From Histoplasma ohiense (taxonomy: Eukaryota > Ascomycota > Eurotiomycetes > Onygenales > Ajellomycetaceae): a stretch of DNA of 64,000 nt. The translations under genes were made by a program, and so were the position numbers. A model generated the notes under the pieces. That model had not been told where the DNA came from and searched no databases. It saw only the letters and a list, made by a program, of their open reading frames with translations. The stretch is from NCBI GenBank assembly GCA_017607445.1, contig JAEVHH010000001.1, forward strand, positions 3,100,001-3,164,000, in the 5' to 3' direction. This document shows positions 60,395 to 64,000 of this stretch, in pieces. The first letter of the stretch is position 1; every line of letters starts with the position of its first letter.

Positions 60395-61640
60395 ATGATA
60401 ATTATCATAGATATCTTCAATCAACATCCATTTCTTGTATCTGAACTGAATGAAATGCAACTGATTCTCAAAGGTCTACAAGAAGCAGTATATAGAGCAG
60501 CAGCTCTCACACTCAAAAACAACAAGCTTCTCATCCACAACATCTTGTTGAAGAAGATATTGACAATGTGTAATCTTTATCAAACAGAGCTCAAGATGCA
60601 GAAGAAACATCAGCATGCAGAAGCTGTTCAGCAACAAACAGCAGATGCTGTGAGCTTTGCAGATAGTCTTACAAACATCAGAAACAAGCAAGATACTCAG
60701 ATGACTGATCTGTATCAAGAACTGAAGCACATACATCTCAAGATCAAACATTCAGCAACACTTGAGATTTCATCATATAGTTTAATCAACTCTTCAAATA
60801 TCAACACCTCATCTAATGACTCTGACTCAGTGTATGCAGCATGAATGGTGTTCTCTGAGAATACACCAATCATCACAGAATATATCAAGTCAGATGATCT
60901 ATCTAACTCATCACACTTTGATGATGAGTGTAAGAACAACACCACTCTCAACTGGTTGAGTCAGATGTATTCATACTATCACATGAAGTGTGAGCTTATA
61001 GAACAGCAACTCACTGAATTACAGCAGATCTTGCACACAGCATCTATTCTCAAGAAAAAAGCTAGATCTCTTTGAATGACAGCTGAGAAGTTGAACACAG
61101 AAGCATCTGACAAACATGAGTTATCATGAAAATGAGATGATTTCACAAGATGGATCCTGCATAACTTCAAGAAACTAGACATCAAAGACAAATATTACAA
61201 ATGCTTTGTAGAATGTAAGCAAGAAGAAGACCTCACATTGTACTATATTCATTTCAGCTTGTGTTATCTTGCAATGAATCAAGAGCTTCCAACATCTTTC
61301 TGTCTACAAATCTTTGTACACAGCTTAGATACTGACCTATACACTGAGTGGAAGTGTCTTAACCCACAGCCACAGACAGTGGAGGAAATGTACAAAACAC
61401 TACTCTCAAGAGAACAAGTGAGCAAGCTGTGAAAGCAAGTAGTGAAGGTGCAGATGAATGCAAGAAGACTCACATCTACATCCACCACTTCATCATCAAA
61501 ACATTCAGACACAATGAATATCAATCTCAATGCTATTACAAAAGCCTCAAACCTCTCCAAGAAGAATTTGTCAGAGTGGATAATCTGATGTCACAAACAC
61601 AGAGCATGCTTTCACTGCAGCTGACAGAATCATAATACAA
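60395..61640 (+). pseudogene. gag-like region of the Ty3 element
   Basis: One frame (60395-60844, 60845-61075 and 61238-61432) continues through in-frame TGA stops. It includes a helical Gln/Glu-rich part. Then comes a segment typical of Ty3 gag proteins, WILHNFKKLDIKDKYYKCF followed by LTLYYIHFSLCYLAM and TVEEMYKTLLSRE. No CCHC zinc knuckle was found in the readable part. The following frame (61429 onward) is shifted, which fits either a gag-pol frameshift or decay. Confidence 0.65.
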
Positions 61641-62373
61641 GAGATTGCTGTAATCACTCTCAAGAGAAGAAGTCAAAAAACTAGAGAGATCAGCAGAATC
61701 AGAGACACTCACTGATTGACTATTAAAGATCTCTGAAGTAGATGAGTTGTCTGCATTAGATGACTCTCTGAATTCTACAAGAACTAAACAGAAGAGAGAT
61801 GAGAAGATGAGTGCAGAAGAGAAAGCAGATGAATATCTGAATATTATAGAACTGAATACACTGATGTATAGAGAATATCTGAGACAGAAAAGAGAAGTGA
61901 CAGCAAAGATGTTATTGAACACAGACACTTCAATGAAGTACATTGATGATTATATGCTAAAACAATTGTCTGATGTATGATGGATGAAGAAATCTAAACA
62001 AGTAAAGCTTTCAAACAATCATTACTTTATCTCATTCATGAGGATAAAAATGCTCTTGCACTTTGAGAGATGATCTTACTGCATCTGAGTATGTGTGCTT
62101 CTGAATGTAGAATACAACCTGATCTTGGAGCTTGATTGATTTCAGAAGTATGATTTCCAAATCCATTGACATACATATCACATACAGTTGACAGATCATA
62201 AGAACCAAATTCATACAATCTTATTCATGAATATGAGGTGCAGATTCCACGCGCCAGGAATGGAAGATTTGAACCTCATCATTCAACACTAAATGAAGTG
62301 AGCACTGTGTAAACCTTCAACTCAGAGCATTCTATACATCATAAAAGAATCTGAGGCAAAAGAACTGTCATCT

Positions 62374-64000
62374 GTGAAAGATTCAAAAAACAAAACACAT
62401 ATGAAGACACTGTTTGAAAAGCATAAGAAGGTCTTTCAAATGGACCTTCCATCTTCTCTGTCATTCAAAAGAGAATTCATCCACAAAATTGATACAGAGG
62501 ATGTGAAGTCAATAAATCACAACATATATCCTCTATCACAAATGCATCTCAAGAAATTACAGTGGCAGATAGAGGAGTTGTTGAAGAGAGGTTTCATACA
62601 ACCATTCTTCAGTGTGTGGGGCTTCTCAGTTCTATTTGCTAAGAAGTCAAATGGAGAATAGCATATATGCATCAACTATCAGACACTCAATAAGCTCACT
62701 GTAAAGAATGGATATCCACTACTGTGAATTCAACAACAACTAGATACAGTAGAAAATGCCTGATACTTGATGAAGATTGACCTACTCACAGAATACTGGC
62801 AGATTCATGTAGATGAACTATCAGTGCTCAAAACAGTATTTAACACACAATGAGAAAAGTTTGAATTTTTTGTGATGTCTATGAGGCTTACAAACACCCC
62901 TGCAATCTTTCAGATGATAATGAATACAATTCTTACAAAACAGAACAGTCAATCATGTCTCATATACTTTGATGATATCTTAATCTTTTCAAACTCATAC
63001 AAAGAGCATCTACAACATGTGAATCAGATGTTCACAACTCTGGCAGAGCACAAGCTCTATGTCAAATCATTGAAATATATGTTTGATACAAAGAAGTTGG
63101 AGTTCATGGAACATCTTGTGGAAGAGGGTTGCATACACCCAATCCCCAAAAAACTAGAAGTTATCATGAAATGGTCAAGGTCTAGAAACATACACCACAT
63201 ACATCAATTTTTAGAACTGGCATTCTATTACAGAAGATTTGTAAAGAATTTCATACAAATCACTGCTTCACTGTCAGATCTTCTTAAGAAGACAGATGCT
63301 GAGCTTTGCAAGAAGAAATTTCATTCAATCATCTGAAACACCTTCTGCAAAGAGATCTTTCTTGAACTTAGAGAATGTATGACAACATCTTCAGTGCTTG
63401 TTCAATTGAATTGTACAAAGTCTTTCACAATTGAAATCAATGCATCAGAATGAGCCATTGGGTGCTCCCTCTTGCAAGTGGGAGAGGATGATAAATTACA
63501 CTCAGTAGTGTATAATGGCTGAAAGCTGTTGAGTGCAGAACTTAACTATTCTGTGTATGAGAAGAAACTTCTAGCAATCAAACACACACTAGATCTGTGG
63601 AATTGATATATCAACAATGAACATATAACAACAGTGATCACTGACCACAAAAGCCTCATTTATTTGCAAACAACAATCAAACTCTTCAAGCAGCTAGCAC
63701 AATGAATATCAGAGTTCCAGACATACAATCTTCAAATCAAATACAGAAAGAAGACAGACACTATCATATCAGACATCATAAGTCATAGATCTGACTTCAT
63801 GAGAGAAGGTTCAGTGAACACAGCACAGAGAGAGTTCACACTAATGACACTGAAAGGTTGTGATGAGACAGAGTGGTTGAAAGTCATGATCACTCATTTG
63901 AAGAATAGAAGTGTATCAGCTGATAAATGCCTGACAAAGATAATAGAAGAGATGCTTTCAAAATTCAAGCTTGCAAAATTAGAGAAGAATGTTGTGCTTT
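62374..64000 (+). pseudogene. pol region of the Ty3 element: reverse transcriptase and RNase H
   Basis: One frame is readable throughout. It has the RT start FSVLFAKKSNGE, then INYQTLNKLTVKNGYPL, LMKIDLLTEYWQI, MRLTNTPAIFQMIMN and the catalytic YFDDILIF (FxDD core intact). It continues through HKLYVKSLKYMF and FLELAFYYRRFVKNF. After a stop near 63,334 the RNase H part follows: IEINASE (the usual catalytic Asp reads Asn), LLSAELNYSVYEKKLLAI, ITDHKSLIYL and IISHRSDF. Stops interrupt it at least ten times, so it cannot make a working protein. The linker to integrase begins at the window edge. Confidence 0.88.

Larger units (their letters stand above)
59891..64000 (+). mobile_element. Decayed Ty3/gypsy LTR retrotransposon, cut by the window edge
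   Basis: The element starts TGTGGTAATT at 59891, with a probable 5' LTR of about 300 bases. A TGGTAGCAG near 60199 could be a primer-binding site for initiator Met tRNA. A gag-like region (60,395-61,640) is followed by protease, reverse transcriptase and RNase H regions in the Ty3 order, all on the plus strand and riddled with stops. Integrase and the 3' LTR lie beyond 64,000. CG dinucleotides are almost absent, and most in-frame stops are TGA or TAG where Arg or Trp is usual, as expected from C-to-T decay. Confidence 0.85.

Overview
The window looks like nuclear DNA of a filamentous ascomycete. Most genes carry short GT...AG introns with CTAAC/CTAAT-type branch sites, and several are recognisably fungal: a SAT4/rhodopsin-domain membrane protein, Vps17, Tho2, Gcs1 and a kelch wall/membrane protein. 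A gene-rich half of ordinary composition abuts a very AT-rich, CpG-poor, transposon-filled block. That layout fits the two-compartment genomes known from Onygenales such as Blastomyces and Emmonsia relatives, but the species is inferred, not shown.

Positions 1-12,050 are an accessory-looking region. A membrane-protein C-terminus enters from the left. It is followed by a complete six-exon SAT4-type membrane protein (minus), a decayed Gfo/Idh/MocA oxidoreductase (minus, one in-frame stop and several frameshifts), a catechol-O-methyltransferase-like enzyme (minus) and a secreted or anchored kelch-repeat protein (minus). A 77-bp solo-LTR-like insertion with a 5-bp target duplication lies just upstream.

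Positions 15,600-53,100 hold mostly conserved housekeeping genes: a MARVEL membrane protein, a nuclear-looking protein with a SUMO-interaction motif, an Sbp1-like RRM-RGG-RRM protein, the Arf GAP Gcs1, mitochondrial Mef2, retromer Vps17 (divergent from MEF2), a CCCH zinc-finger/coiled-coil protein, a GFA/Mss4-fold zinc protein, an extended-SDR epimerase, an MFS relic, the 2,569-residue THO subunit Tho2 and a fungal protein of unknown role. They serve RNA metabolism (Sbp1-like, Tho2, CCCH), vesicle traffic (Gcs1, Vps17) and mitochondrial translation (Mef2). No operon-like logic is expected or seen.

Positions 53,400-64,000 form a transposon zone. It has a second copy of the short LTR-like insertion, imperfect GTACAG/CTGTAC units at the composition boundary, an 846-bp TA-flanked inverted-repeat element containing a minisatellite, about 2.5 kb of AT-rich desert, a 195-bp direct repeat, and a Ty3/gypsy retrotransposon (gag, RT and RNase H legible but full of stops). 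The Ty3 element appears to be inserted into the second repeat copy and runs off the right edge. I found no convincing new biological system. The most novel item is the pair of tiny LTR-like elements with clean target duplications and a conserved internal hairpin.
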